From positions 1 through 46,059 of IMG/VR virus record IMGVR_UViG_3300030329_002858: 46,059 nt of DNA; one strand, given 5' to 3'. How positions within the stretch are numbered: position 1 is the first letter of the stretch; the number at the start of each line of letters is the position of its first letter. The position numbers were made by a program, and so were the translations under genes. Of the stretch, positions 35,021-42,672 are shown piece after piece. The notes below the pieces were generated by a model, which ran no database searches, had not been told where the DNA came from, and saw nothing but the letters and a program-made list of their open reading frames with translations. The DNA comes from a virus.

Positions 35021-35340
35021 TTCTTTTTTTTCTTTTTACCCCAACTCAATGGATTAATATTAAATTCTTTTTCATAAAACGCTACTTTTTCTGCCAACTC
35101 TTCTCGTTCAGCCCTTTCTTCCACGATATGTTTGCTAAGTAAATCCCCAATTTGTTCATCAGCAAAAGAAACTTTATCTTCCAAGTCTGCCAATCGAGAC
35201 TCAATCCTCCAATACCCATATACAATGCAACCAGCAAGAAAGAGGATTTGTCCCAACCATTTAATATTAAGGGAAATGACAGCATTATCATCAATAATAG
35301 TCCCTCTATAACTGCGAGCTGTTTCTGGCTTACCACTCAC
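35017..35340 (-). CDS. Membrane-anchored coiled-coil protein (possible inner-membrane spanin)
   Basis: 107 residues, GTG start that overlaps the preceding lipoprotein gene as GTGA. One membrane helix (about 27-45, WLGQILFLAGCIVYGYW) is followed by a long acidic/basic coiled coil (ESRLADLEDKVSFADEQIG on) and a KKKKKK end. With the tiny lipoprotein directly upstream it forms an Rz/Rz1-like pair in separate genes. Orientation (N-terminal anchor, soluble coiled coil) fits an i-spanin. The location among head genes is unusual for lysis. Confidence 0.5.
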   Translation of the reverse strand: MSGKPETARSYRGTIIDDNAVISLNIKWLGQILFLAGCIVYGYWRIESRLADLEDKVSFADEQIGDLLSKHIVEERAEREELAEKVAFYEKEFNINPLSWGKKKKKK

Positions 35341-35465
35341 TTAACTTCCCAGCCAACGATTGACCAACCTGAATCACAGCCACTTACAATAGTAACCATA
35401 AATATGAATAATAAAAAAAGACCACAGGCGGTCAACATTTGTTTAACTGGCGGCATATACTTCAT
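35337..35465 (-). CDS. Small lipoprotein (42 aa; possible outer-membrane spanin)
   Basis: A 42-residue ORF: basic start (KYMPPVKQM), a hydrophobic core (LLFIFMVTIV) and a VSGC lipobox giving a mature peptide of about 13 residues that begins CDSGWSIVG. This is a clear signal-peptidase-II type signal. It overlaps both neighbours (ATGA upstream, GTGA downstream). The mature peptide is shorter than most Rz1 proteins, so the spanin reading is tentative. A phage lipoprotein supports a Gram-negative host. Confidence 0.55.
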   Translation of the reverse strand: MKYMPPVKQMLTACGLFLLFIFMVTIVSGCDSGWSIVGWEVK

Positions 35466-35566
35466 TTCTTTTTTAATAATTTAGCTTTTTTCTTTTTCTT
35501 ATATACCTTTGAATATTTTTTTATTTTTTGTGAAGATTTTTGAATCATTTTATATTTTCCAGCCAT
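35462..35566 (-). CDS. Lys-rich small protein (34 aa)
   Basis: A 34-residue ORF, about half Lys (MAGKYKMIQKSSQKIKKYSK and KKKKKAKLLKKK). The ATG overlaps the portal stop as TAATG, and its own stop overlaps the next ATG as ATGA, so it is embedded in a coupled chain. It is probably a nucleic-acid-binding or packaged basic peptide, though that is inference from composition. Confidence 0.5.
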   Translation of the reverse strand: MAGKYKMIQKSSQKIKKYSKVYKKKKKAKLLKKK

Positions 35567-37500
35567 TACTCAGCTCCTTGTTTTGCCCTGTCTTGCCCAA
35601 GTTTTTGAGCTTCTAATCTTAATTTTTCTTCATCGGTAACCATACCTCTTTCGGTCTTCATGTTATCCAATGTTTGTTTTGTCGTGTCTAACTCAGATTG
35701 GCGTTGTGCAGCTTCGGACTGCATTTGCATAGTCTGGTCAATATATTCAACAAATTTTTCTGAACCAACAATAGGTGCATTTTCTACAAGTGTCCTAATA
35801 TCAACAAGCTGTGGGTTTATTGTTCCAATGAGATTCGCAAGTGCAACCATTCGATTGAAATTCTCTTCTTTTTGTGTGATATTACTTTCACCTTCATCTA
35901 ACTCAACATATAAAGATGGATTTCTAACATCATTAAACATTTGCACACCCACATTAAGATTCATTATAAGTTCATTAAAAACACCCTCTTCTTTTACCCT
36001 TATAACCCTATCCATCTCTGAATAGACATGATTGAAATTATCTACAAAGTCTTTTGCAAGAACCTTTCTTAAACGACTTAAATTTTTAAAATATGGATTG
36101 ATTGCAGCCGCAGCCCTTTGAACTTTTTGTTCAAACAAGACACCAGACTCACCACTTCTGGCTGTTTCCCCTTTCATTGCTTCAGATACAAGAGAAACTC
36201 TTTGTGCAAATGCAACACTATTTTCCGCATTTAACATTATATCTGGTGGCAAAGAACCAGGAGAAAGTCTTTGAGGTACGATGGAAGGGTTATTTAATTC
36301 ATAAACCATATTTGGTTGATTGCCTTTCTCCCTGAGAGCTTTTATGGTTTCTTTCTCACGCTTATCAATAAAAACACCACCAGATAATATTTGCGTAACA
36401 TAATCTCTTACTTGTGACTTTGCTTTATTAACATCGTCTTGAATATCTAATAAATGGTCTACAAGTGATGTTTGTTCATTTATTTGAACATTGTAGTTAT
36501 AACTCCATACGGGAAAACAATCAAAATTTGATGTTGGTTGTTTCATGTCTTCATCTTTTACAATCAAATTCTTGAAATAAGGAATAATTGTTGTCACATG
36601 AATCTTATCTTGATTAAATTCATTGACCATCATTAACGCTGGGTTTTCTTTTCTTAATTTTCTATATTCATTTCTTGGTAATATTATGTAGTCATTACCA
36701 TCAAATACATTGACCATTTTTATTGTCACTCTTTCCTGCATCTCAAGAACTCTATAACGGTCATTAATTTTATCATAATTTTCAAGATTGGATGAATACG
36801 TCTTATCTGTCATTCTTCGTATTGTTTCAGATAATGTTTGATACCACGCCTTCGACCTTTCTACTTTCATATCATACGGGTCGATACTATATTTTTCACT
36901 TAAAACATCAAGAGATTCCCACCCTTCTTTTACAAGCCATCGACAATGTTTTAAATCATAATCATTCGCTCTTGTCTCAGGGTCTACATATACTCTAAAA
37001 TTATTTAATACATCGTATTTAAAATCAAGGTAACCTTCTTCGTTTACTTCCCAACTACGTTGAATCCAACCACCAAGTTTAGTAGTTAATGCATCAATAA
37101 ACGCTATTTGTAACTTATCTTCCAAGTCTTGTTCATCTATGATTGCATTCCATCTGCCTTGTAATATATCGCTTGCCGCAACCGATTCTACGGTGGTTGG
37201 TTTAAATTTTGCTGTTTTACGATTTAATTGCTCGTTCCCCACCAGTGTGCTTATTATGGGTGTAATTATATTATATTTAAGAAGCGGTTTTTTATATTTT
37301 TTTGCGTTTGTTCTTTCGTCAGAAGTAAATGTATCACCATTTAAATATCTTACAGCCTTTTCAGATTCTTTTCTTGCATTTTCAAATGAATCACGACTGT
37401 ACTTCCAGCACTTTAAAACCTTATCCGCTTGTTTGGATAATATTCCAGCTGCATATTGTGAACCAGATGAAGTGTCGTTACTATATGAATCTTTAGCCAT
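35566..37500 (-). CDS. Portal protein (P22-like)
   Basis: 644 residues. Motifs of the P22-type portal are seen: WKYSRDSFENARKESEKAVR, KPLLKYNIITPIISTLVGNE, a VYVDPETRANDYDLKHCRW segment and a central helical crown, with an Arg/Gln-rich C-terminus (AAQRQSELDTTKQTLDNMKT). It should form the dodecameric ring for DNA packaging and exit. It directly follows the large terminase, with TAATG overlap. Length is typical of the P22 family. Confidence 0.88.
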   Translation of the reverse strand: MAKDSYSNDTSSGSQYAAGILSKQADKVLKCWKYSRDSFENARKESEKAVRYLNGDTFTSDERTNAKKYKKPLLKYNIITPIISTLVGNEQLNRKTAKFKPTTVESVAASDILQGRWNAIIDEQDLEDKLQIAFIDALTTKLGGWIQRSWEVNEEGYLDFKYDVLNNFRVYVDPETRANDYDLKHCRWLVKEGWESLDVLSEKYSIDPYDMKVERSKAWYQTLSETIRRMTDKTYSSNLENYDKINDRYRVLEMQERVTIKMVNVFDGNDYIILPRNEYRKLRKENPALMMVNEFNQDKIHVTTIIPYFKNLIVKDEDMKQPTSNFDCFPVWSYNYNVQINEQTSLVDHLLDIQDDVNKAKSQVRDYVTQILSGGVFIDKREKETIKALREKGNQPNMVYELNNPSIVPQRLSPGSLPPDIMLNAENSVAFAQRVSLVSEAMKGETARSGESGVLFEQKVQRAAAAINPYFKNLSRLRKVLAKDFVDNFNHVYSEMDRVIRVKEEGVFNELIMNLNVGVQMFNDVRNPSLYVELDEGESNITQKEENFNRMVALANLIGTINPQLVDIRTLVENAPIVGSEKFVEYIDQTMQMQSEAAQRQSELDTTKQTLDNMKTERGMVTDEEKLRLEAQKLGQDRAKQGAE

Positions 37501-39059
37501 TATGCAGTTTTCCAGCTTGTGCTACCAGTTGAATTGTTTTGTCCGATGCGATAACGCCATCCTTTTTTTCTCTTTTGATAAATAGCAAGGCTTGGCAAAA
37601 CTTTTAAGCTACCATACCTAAGAGCATCATAATGATGGTCATCAGATTTAGTATCAATATCTTCGGGGTCGTTTTCTGCCGATGGTAAATTAGGAAAAGT
37701 TTCTATACATTGTAAACAATTTTCTGTAAAACGAATTCTTGGCTCTCCTTCATCTGGAACTTCAAGTCCTTCATACACGATTTTTGCTCCAGCCTTACGG
37801 TCATTATTTCCTTTTGATAAAAAGATACCATCATCACTATAAAAATCTGCTGGTGAATACAATGCTCCTTCTTTCTCTGAATGTTTTGTCCAATAGGCTG
37901 GGTCTGCTATGTCATCATCAAAATCGTTTGGTTTTAATTTATAATTTTCCCAAGTATATTCGTTTACCAGCTTCACTTGCTTAGAAGCAGAAAGTCCAGT
38001 CTCTGTTATTTCATCAAATATAATCATGTTCTGGTCTCTATCTACCGCAGCAAATAAACAAACAAATGGTGCTTTTGTACCATAGTCGTAAAACCTGTAA
38101 AGAGTATGAGTATTCTTTTTAAAATGTACACCATATTGGAAATGTGCTTTTGGTATCACATGGTGCATTGGATTCCAGTTTGCGAAAAATGTTCCAGCAA
38201 ATACATCCCACCTACCTTCCAACCACATCGCTTTTAGGACTGGGTTTAAATTTTTAAGTTTTCTTACATAATTTGGGTCATTTTTTAAGAGGGTAGGATT
38301 ATCAAACACCGTAGCAGGTATAAAATGATAACTGATTCCTTCTTCGTCTACAAAGGGTTCGCCTGATTTTTGTCTTTGATAATAGACATCAAATTCTTCG
38401 CTATACATTGGTTTAGCCGCTGGTATGGGTGGACATCTATCGATGAATTTTCTTTTAAGCCATATGTGTCCAATGTTACCAGGATTCGATGTTAAACATA
38501 TTTGCGGTTGTAATAGTTCATTATCTGTTCTTGCGGATGTAGATAATTCTTCAATCCAATCTTCAGGAAATTGATTTGCTTCATCTACACCAATAAAATT
38601 GTAGTTACCACCGATGTAGTTATCCAATGCCCTTCTATCTTGGCAATGTACCAGATAAATCTTTGCACCCGAAGGAAACACATAGCATTTATTTCTTTCC
38701 TGCCATTTAGCGTTATATAACTTATAAAGTTTATCACATTCAGGTTTTAAGTTTCTTTCAAGCTGGGGAAAGGTTCTTCTCATAAGAATACCAATGTAAT
38801 CGGGAAAATCAATAGATACGGCATCAACAACCGTTTTTACCGCCTTCCCCTCAGCCTTTAGCTTGCGTGCTTCATCAGGTTCAATTTTACGCCTTAATCT
38901 TTCATAATGATATGCTCTTGGTATCAATGCAGCCTTCCATGCTAACATCAATGATTTACCCCCACCTCTTGCGCCACCGTAGAATATCCAGTTCGCTTTT
39001 GATTTAAGGAACTCTATCTGTTTTCCGTTATGTGGTCTGAATTTAAATTTAGAAGTCAT
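37500..39059 (-). CDS. terL: Terminase large subunit (ATPase and nuclease)
   Basis: 519 residues. Walker A is GGARGGGKS (residues 28-36). The Walker B-like strand IGVDE is at 156-160, followed by the coupling motif in LTSNPGN. The C-terminal nuclease half shows acidic residues in RFYDYGTKAP, DDIADPAYW and DDHHYDALRYG, the usual RNase H-like metal triad. It cuts concatemers and drives DNA into the prohead via the portal encoded next. It overlaps the replication gene upstream by 11 bases. Separate small subunit not identified here. Confidence 0.93.
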   Translation of the reverse strand: MTSKFKFRPHNGKQIEFLKSKANWIFYGGARGGGKSLMLAWKAALIPRAYHYERLRRKIEPDEARKLKAEGKAVKTVVDAVSIDFPDYIGILMRRTFPQLERNLKPECDKLYKLYNAKWQERNKCYVFPSGAKIYLVHCQDRRALDNYIGGNYNFIGVDEANQFPEDWIEELSTSARTDNELLQPQICLTSNPGNIGHIWLKRKFIDRCPPIPAAKPMYSEEFDVYYQRQKSGEPFVDEEGISYHFIPATVFDNPTLLKNDPNYVRKLKNLNPVLKAMWLEGRWDVFAGTFFANWNPMHHVIPKAHFQYGVHFKKNTHTLYRFYDYGTKAPFVCLFAAVDRDQNMIIFDEITETGLSASKQVKLVNEYTWENYKLKPNDFDDDIADPAYWTKHSEKEGALYSPADFYSDDGIFLSKGNNDRKAGAKIVYEGLEVPDEGEPRIRFTENCLQCIETFPNLPSAENDPEDIDTKSDDHHYDALRYGSLKVLPSLAIYQKRKKGWRYRIGQNNSTGSTSWKTA

Positions 39060-39765
39060 TTCTATTTCTATCTGAATCTTGTATAAAGGCTCTTGTTTTA
39101 GGAGCTTCTTGTTCTTTTTCTTTATCAGCTTGCTCCCATGAGCGCACAGCAGCTTGCCAACTCTTCATTTTATTCTTTCCAACCATCCAACCCTTTGATT
39201 CATAAAAAGCAATAAACTTTTTTGCATTAACATTATTACTACGTTCTTTACAGTATTCTTCCACTTCTTGCTCTGTTGGAACTTTGAACACCTTTCTTTT
39301 TATTTTATTAGATACATTCTTTAATTCTTTATCTTTATCTTTATCTTTAGCCCCTTCTTTTTCTGTGGATGCCCCTTGCATGACCCTTACATGACCCTTG
39401 GTAGGGTCATCTATGGGTCTAAACTCTATACCGTATTTTTCTATCCTGTCATAGACGGACTTATGTACCCTATTGTTAAGATTTAATTCATCTGGTGTGG
39501 CAACATTATACTGAAATTGTATGAATTTTGGTATAAACCACTTATCATCCCTTAAATACTCAATTCTTTCATCAAATATATTCATTAATTCCTTTTCATC
39601 TAACTCTTCACCTATAAAAATACTCATTATTTCAATATCAGGTTCAAAAAATCCTGCATGGTCACATTGACTTATTATATACCACCATACACTCTTATAT
39701 TTCGGTGATAAACTACGAAACCATTTTTTCTTCCAAATGTCTGTATCAAAGTACCTCTTTGCCAT
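39049..39765 (-). CDS. Phage replication initiator/replisome organiser
   Basis: 238 residues. The N-terminal winged-helix-like block (YFDTDIWKKKWFRSLSPKYK and WWYIISQCDHAGFFEPD) is characteristic of phage replication proteins of the O/DnaD-like class. A Lys/Asp linker follows, and the C-terminal part (SKGWMVGKNKMKSWQAAVRS) resembles DnaD/DnaB-binding C-termini. It would bind the origin and recruit the DnaC-like loader encoded at 4987. It is 1.4 kb from the repeat-rich non-coding region that is the best origin candidate. Confidence 0.75.
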   Translation of the reverse strand: MAKRYFDTDIWKKKWFRSLSPKYKSVWWYIISQCDHAGFFEPDIEIMSIFIGEELDEKELMNIFDERIEYLRDDKWFIPKFIQFQYNVATPDELNLNNRVHKSVYDRIEKYGIEFRPIDDPTKGHVRVMQGASTEKEGAKDKDKDKELKNVSNKIKRKVFKVPTEQEVEEYCKERSNNVNAKKFIAFYESKGWMVGKNKMKSWQAAVRSWEQADKEKEQEAPKTRAFIQDSDRNRNDF

Positions 39766-39916
39766 TTGTATTCCTCTCTCTTTTATTGTATGTGTTACTA
39801 TCTGACTTAATATTCTCTATTAACTCCTGCCTGGTGTTCGCTTCCGCTATCGTAATATATCTACCAGACTTAGTCCTCTTCTGTGCGTAAAACTTGGGCT
39901 TTCTCTTCTTTTCCAT
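39746..39916 (-). CDS. Small basic protein (56 aa)
   Basis: A 56-residue ORF, basic N-terminus MEKKRKPKFYAQKRTKSGRY then a polar helical part. It overlaps the 3' end of the HTH gene upstream and the first 20 bases of the replication initiator downstream, and fills an otherwise empty gap. A phage DNA-binding or accessory replication role is possible. No family is recognised. Confidence 0.5.
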   Translation of the reverse strand: MEKKRKPKFYAQKRTKSGRYITIAEANTRQELIENIKSDSNTYNKRERNTNGKEVL

Positions 39917-40094
39917 TGTTATTTAACCACTCCATTACATCTTCTAATTTATAACGTATCAACTTACCACCACTCTCTGTATTATTTACAGCAGTAGGCA
40001 ATGGATTCTCTTGATTTCTCCACTTATATACACATTGTCTGGATACACCAAGAACATCACATAATTCACTGGTCTTTAATAACTTAACAAGCAT
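39870..40094 (-). CDS. Excisionase/AlpA-type HTH DNA-binding protein
   Basis: 74 residues. LLKTSELCDVLGVSRQCVYK and a second-strand region (GGKLIRYKLEDVMEWL) are the classic winged HTH of the helix-turn-helix 17 (AlpA/excisionase) group. These proteins act as recombination directionality factors or early-gene regulators. With an integrase on the other arm, it could be the Xis, but a regulator of the divergent promoter region is equally possible. One base lies between it and the upstream gene. Confidence 0.78.
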   Translation of the reverse strand: MLVKLLKTSELCDVLGVSRQCVYKWRNQENPLPTAVNNTESGGKLIRYKLEDVMEWLNNNGKEEKAQVLRTEED

Positions 40095-40095
40095 A

Positions 40096-40533
40096 TTATC
40101 TGTTCCTTTTATAATCTTTTTGTAAAAATCCAGCAGCCAAAGGACTCTCCTTTAATTCAGCATCATAATCTGGCTCTGGTGGGTCTAATTCCTTACCACA
40201 ATCAACACAATTCAAAGACTCTGGAGCATTTGTATCCTTCTCCTCTGGTTGGTACTCTGTGTTAATATGTTCGCAAAATTCTGTGTCTTTATCAAATATA
40301 TAAATGTATAATGGTGTCATATCACCCATATAACTACCAGATATATTATAATCAAAAAATTCCATAGCTTCCTCAGAACTCATGTTCCTTTCCAACTTAT
40401 CAAGCATCTTTCTCTTATCATATACCAAACGACCATTACAATCTATGCCAACAACACAATCATCGTAGCCGTCAGCCTTTAATGTTGAGTCATTACCATA
40501 TACCTCAACCATATATGTTATGTTTAATGTCAT
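40096..40533 (-). CDS. Hypothetical protein with CxxC motif
   Basis: 145 residues. The N-terminal half is beta-rich and acidic (VEVYGNDSTLKADGYDDC). A Cys/His pattern (CEHINTEY, then CVDCGKELDPPEPD) near residues 85-120 could bind zinc. The C-terminus is basic. No family is recognised. It is the second ORF of the minus arm after the promoter at 40668-40697, so it is probably expressed early. Confidence 0.6.
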   Translation of the reverse strand: MTLNITYMVEVYGNDSTLKADGYDDCVVGIDCNGRLVYDKRKMLDKLERNMSSEEAMEFFDYNISGSYMGDMTPLYIYIFDKDTEFCEHINTEYQPEEKDTNAPESLNCVDCGKELDPPEPDYDAELKESPLAAGFLQKDYKRNR

Positions 40534-40662
40534 TTAATAACCTCTTTTATTTATTTCTTTTTGTTTCTCTATTCTTTTTTCGTCTTTTATCATAAGGGAA
40601 ATACCAAGAAATATAAAACAAACAATAAAACCCATAATAAAGCCGATAATAAATTTTAACAT
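40534..40662 (-). CDS. Small membrane protein (42 aa), possibly leaderless
   Basis: A 42-residue ORF with one long N-terminal membrane helix (FIIGFIMGFIVCFIFLGISL) and a basic cytoplasmic tail (KDEKRIEKQKEINKRG). Its ATG lies only five bases after the -10 box of a strong promoter, so the transcript would begin at or beside the start codon. No Shine-Dalgarno is available. Its stop abuts the next gene's region. Function unknown. Confidence 0.5.
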   Translation of the reverse strand: MLKFIIGFIMGFIVCFIFLGISLMIKDEKRIEKQKEINKRGY

Positions 40663-40667
40663 ACCCT

Positions 40668-40697
40668 ATTTTACAATACTCCTGTAACATTTGTCAA
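40668..40697 (-). promoter_or_regulatory. Strong sigma70-type promoter of the minus arm
   Basis: On the minus strand: TTGACA (perfect, 40692-40697), an 18-base spacer and TAAAAT (40668-40673; five of six matches). It would start the whole minus-strand operon near or at the ATG at 40662. Confidence 0.7.
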
Positions 40698-41146
40698 CCT
40701 GTTTATTTTACCTAAAATATAACAATGTGGTATAAACACGAGGGTGACCCGACCCCCCCAAAGTCTGGGTGGTCTGTCGAGGAGACATTATTTTTTTATT
40801 CACGCAGGACATCCTCGGTCAATGCTCCTGATTCCATGCCAGAGTGACTGAGAATGACAATATAATGAGGTATTGCCCTGCTCACCGAGGAGAAACAGCA
40901 TAACATATTCTTTAAAATGTTATACAATTAACTCCCAAGACCCCAAGCATCCATTAAAGAAGAGCGAGCCATATTTGAGTACACTTATCCCTCATTCCCT
41001 ATATAGTAATGCATAATAGATGGTATTGCTCTCTCTATATATATATGAATAATTAAATGGTTATCTGGATGCTGTTATCGAGGAGAGATGGTATCTATTA
41101 CTATATATATGATATAACATTTTATTAATATATATAAAAAAAGTCA

Positions 41147-41174
41147 TTGTAAACGGTTGTAATGTGTGTAATAT
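41147..41174 (+). promoter_or_regulatory. Candidate promoter with GTAAAC motif for the plus arm
   Basis: TTGTAA (41147-41152), 16 bases, TAATAT (41169-41174), both imperfect. The region contains GTAAACGGTTGTAATGTG, the variant of the motif seen upstream of 852, 5666 and 43639. It is the only promoter-like site found just before the ArdC-like gene. Confidence 0.35.
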
Positions 41175-41213
41175 ATGGGGCGGAATTAACCGCACAAAAC
41201 ATGGAGAAATAAA

Positions 41214-42155
41214 ATGAATAAAAAACAATATGACAATATCTGTAAAAAAGTGACTGATAGAATTATCGGTTTTCTTGATGAGGGTGTAGTACCTTGGCAG
41301 AAGCCTTGGAAGGGCGGAAGAGCCAATGCTCCTCGTTCAGTATCTACCAACAAAATATACCGAGGAACTAACCTTGGTATCCTATCTTCAGCAGGATATG
41401 AATCACCTTGGTGGCTTACCTTCGGTCAGGCTAAGAAACTTGGTGGTCAGGTCAGGAAGGGTGAACGGTCATTTCCTGTGGTATACTGGAAGTTTCATCC
41501 AGAAGAGGACTGTGACGGTTACTGGGGAAGTGCATCTGGTTGTGTTGGTGATACCTGTGGTAAATGCAGAGGTACTGGTCGATATAAGCCGTTACCATCT
41601 CTCTTCTCGTTCAACGTATTCAATGCGAACCAATGCGAAGGGCTTCCAGAGAAGTATTATCCAGTCATCGAGGACGAGGATGATGTCAGGGATTTTAATC
41701 CTGTTGAAGCCTGTGATGAGATAATTGCTAATTATCCTAATCCACCAGAGATATTTCACGACCAGAGTGATAGATGTTTTTACCGTCCATCATCTGATGA
41801 AGTACACATGGTCAAACCTGAAAGATTTGTATCTGATGAAGAATATTATTCTACATTCTTTCACGAATTAATTCACTCGACTGGACATAAGACCAGAGAA
41901 GCCAGAGAAGGTGTTACTGGTTTGAATTTCTTCGGTAGCCATGAATACAGCAAGGAAGAACTGGTCGCTGAACTTGGTTCAACTTATCTCTGTGCAATAG
42001 CAGGGATTGACAGAAGTTCTGTGATAAAGAATAGCGCAAGTTATATCTCATCATGGAAGTCTAAACTTGAAGAGAATACTGACTGGATAGTCTGGGCAGG
42101 TACAAGAGCATCAAAAGCCTGTGACCATATACTGGACACTAAATACGAAGGTTAA
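41214..42155 (+). CDS. ardC: ArdC-like antirestriction protein with zincin domain
   Basis: 313 residues. The N-terminal ArdC domain is recognisable (VVPWQKPWKGGRANAPRSVS and GYESPWWLTFGQAKKLGGQV). The metallopeptidase-like domain has HELIHSTGH at 217-225 with following Glu residues (SKEELVAELG). An odd insert at about 100-120 holds four Cys (C100, C110, C115, C118; CGKCRGTG resembles a DnaJ zinc-finger repeat). ArdC proteins protect incoming ssDNA/dsDNA from restriction. ATG follows ACATGGAG by seven bases. Its stop codon lies in stem I of the first hammerhead. Confidence 0.87.
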   Translation: MNKKQYDNICKKVTDRIIGFLDEGVVPWQKPWKGGRANAPRSVSTNKIYRGTNLGILSSAGYESPWWLTFGQAKKLGGQVRKGERSFPVVYWKFHPEEDCDGYWGSASGCVGDTCGKCRGTGRYKPLPSLFSFNVFNANQCEGLPEKYYPVIEDEDDVRDFNPVEACDEIIANYPNPPEIFHDQSDRCFYRPSSDEVHMVKPERFVSDEEYYSTFFHELIHSTGHKTREAREGVTGLNFFGSHEYSKEELVAELGSTYLCAIAGIDRSSVIKNSASYISSWKSKLEENTDWIVWAGTRASKACDHILDTKYEG

Positions 42156-42207
42156 CTGATGAGTCCTGAATGGACGAAACTGGGACAGAGATGTCCCAGT
42201 CTTAACC
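42150..42207 (+). ncRNA. Hammerhead ribozyme 1 (type I)
   Basis: All hammerhead elements are present: stem I GGTTAA (42150-42155) with TTAACC (42202-42207); core CTGATGA (42156-42162); stem II GTCC (42163-42166) with GGAC (42172-42175), loop TGAAT; GAAA (42176-42179); stem III CTGGGACA (42180-42187) with TGTCCCAG (42192-42199), loop GAGA; and the site GTC ending at 42201. Predicted cleavage lies between 42201 and 42202. Open stem I makes it type I. The ArdC stop codon (42153-42155) is part of stem I. The next cistron's RBS follows the cleavage site. Confidence 0.94.
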
Positions 42208-42225
42208 AAAAACATGGAGTTAAAT

Positions 42226-42672
42226 ATGATACTTAATATCAAATCAAAAAATGAATATGAAATTTATCTTAGTCAATTAGATAATTTTATTCTTGAATTC
42301 GAGAACAGCCAATACTATGGATTTGATGAAAGCAAATTTAAGGATGCTTTCAATAAACCAATAGTATTCATCAGTGATTCTGGTGATGGTGCTGAATATG
42401 GAATAATTGCAGGAGAGTTCTATTCATACAATACAATCAAGTTTGTAAATAATAAACTAAAAAAGCAATCAAAAGAACTTCCAATATGGCATTCATCATT
42501 AGGTGATTTGAGACACTTTAAATCACAGGTCGCAAGTAAGGATTTTCGATTCATCAATGACATCGACAATCTTCCTGATGCAATAGATGATGAAGAACTA
42601 CCACCATTATCACCTGATATGAAGGAATTGATAGATACAGTCATAGAATGCAATAAGGATAACGAAGGTTAA
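42226..42672 (+). CDS. Hypothetical protein encoded between two hammerheads
   Basis: 148 residues from the ATG after ACATGGAG; the earlier in-frame ATG at 42214 belongs to the leader. It is acidic overall, with aromatic and Asp/Glu-rich segments (SDSGDGAEYGIIAGEFYSYN; an acidic C-terminus with DDEELPPLSPD). No family is recognised. Its stop codon (42670-42672) lies in stem I of the second ribozyme, while its leader begins at the first ribozyme's cleavage site. If both cut, its mRNA would be a 514-nt fragment carrying this gene alone. Confidence 0.7.
   Translation: MILNIKSKNEYEIYLSQLDNFILEFENSQYYGFDESKFKDAFNKPIVFISDSGDGAEYGIIAGEFYSYNTIKFVNNKLKKQSKELPIWHSSLGDLRHFKSQVASKDFRFINDIDNLPDAIDDEELPPLSPDMKELIDTVIECNKDNEG

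Larger units (their letters stand above)
40663..41213. other. Divergent non-coding region: promoters, repeats, candidate replication origin
   Basis: 551 bases without a credible ORF. They hold: a minus-strand promoter (40668-40697); three same-strand copies of CGAGGAGA (40778, 40886, 41079; a fourth is at 5594); TCCTCGG (40812-40818), complementary to the first two; an inverted repeat ATAACAT/ATGTTAT (40900-40923); near-direct repeats beginning AGATGGTAT (41018 and 41086), each followed by a TA-rich run; and an AT-rich tract at 41100-41140. Iteron-like repeats next to an AT-rich stretch and the nearby initiator gene suggest the origin. The leftmost part has a C-rich run and no repeats. Confidence 0.6.

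Noticed and set aside
41170-41213. Third hammerhead before the ArdC gene (TTAACC occurs before ACAAAACATGGAG)
   Set aside because: No CTGANGA core or GAAA box upstream; GCGG/CCGC is only a short hairpin.
42214-42225. Upstream in-frame ATG as the start of the gene at 42226 (also 5654, 42726, 43627, 44279, 44515)
   Set aside because: This ATG is part of the ACATGGAG leader shared by all these genes, and in others it is out of frame.
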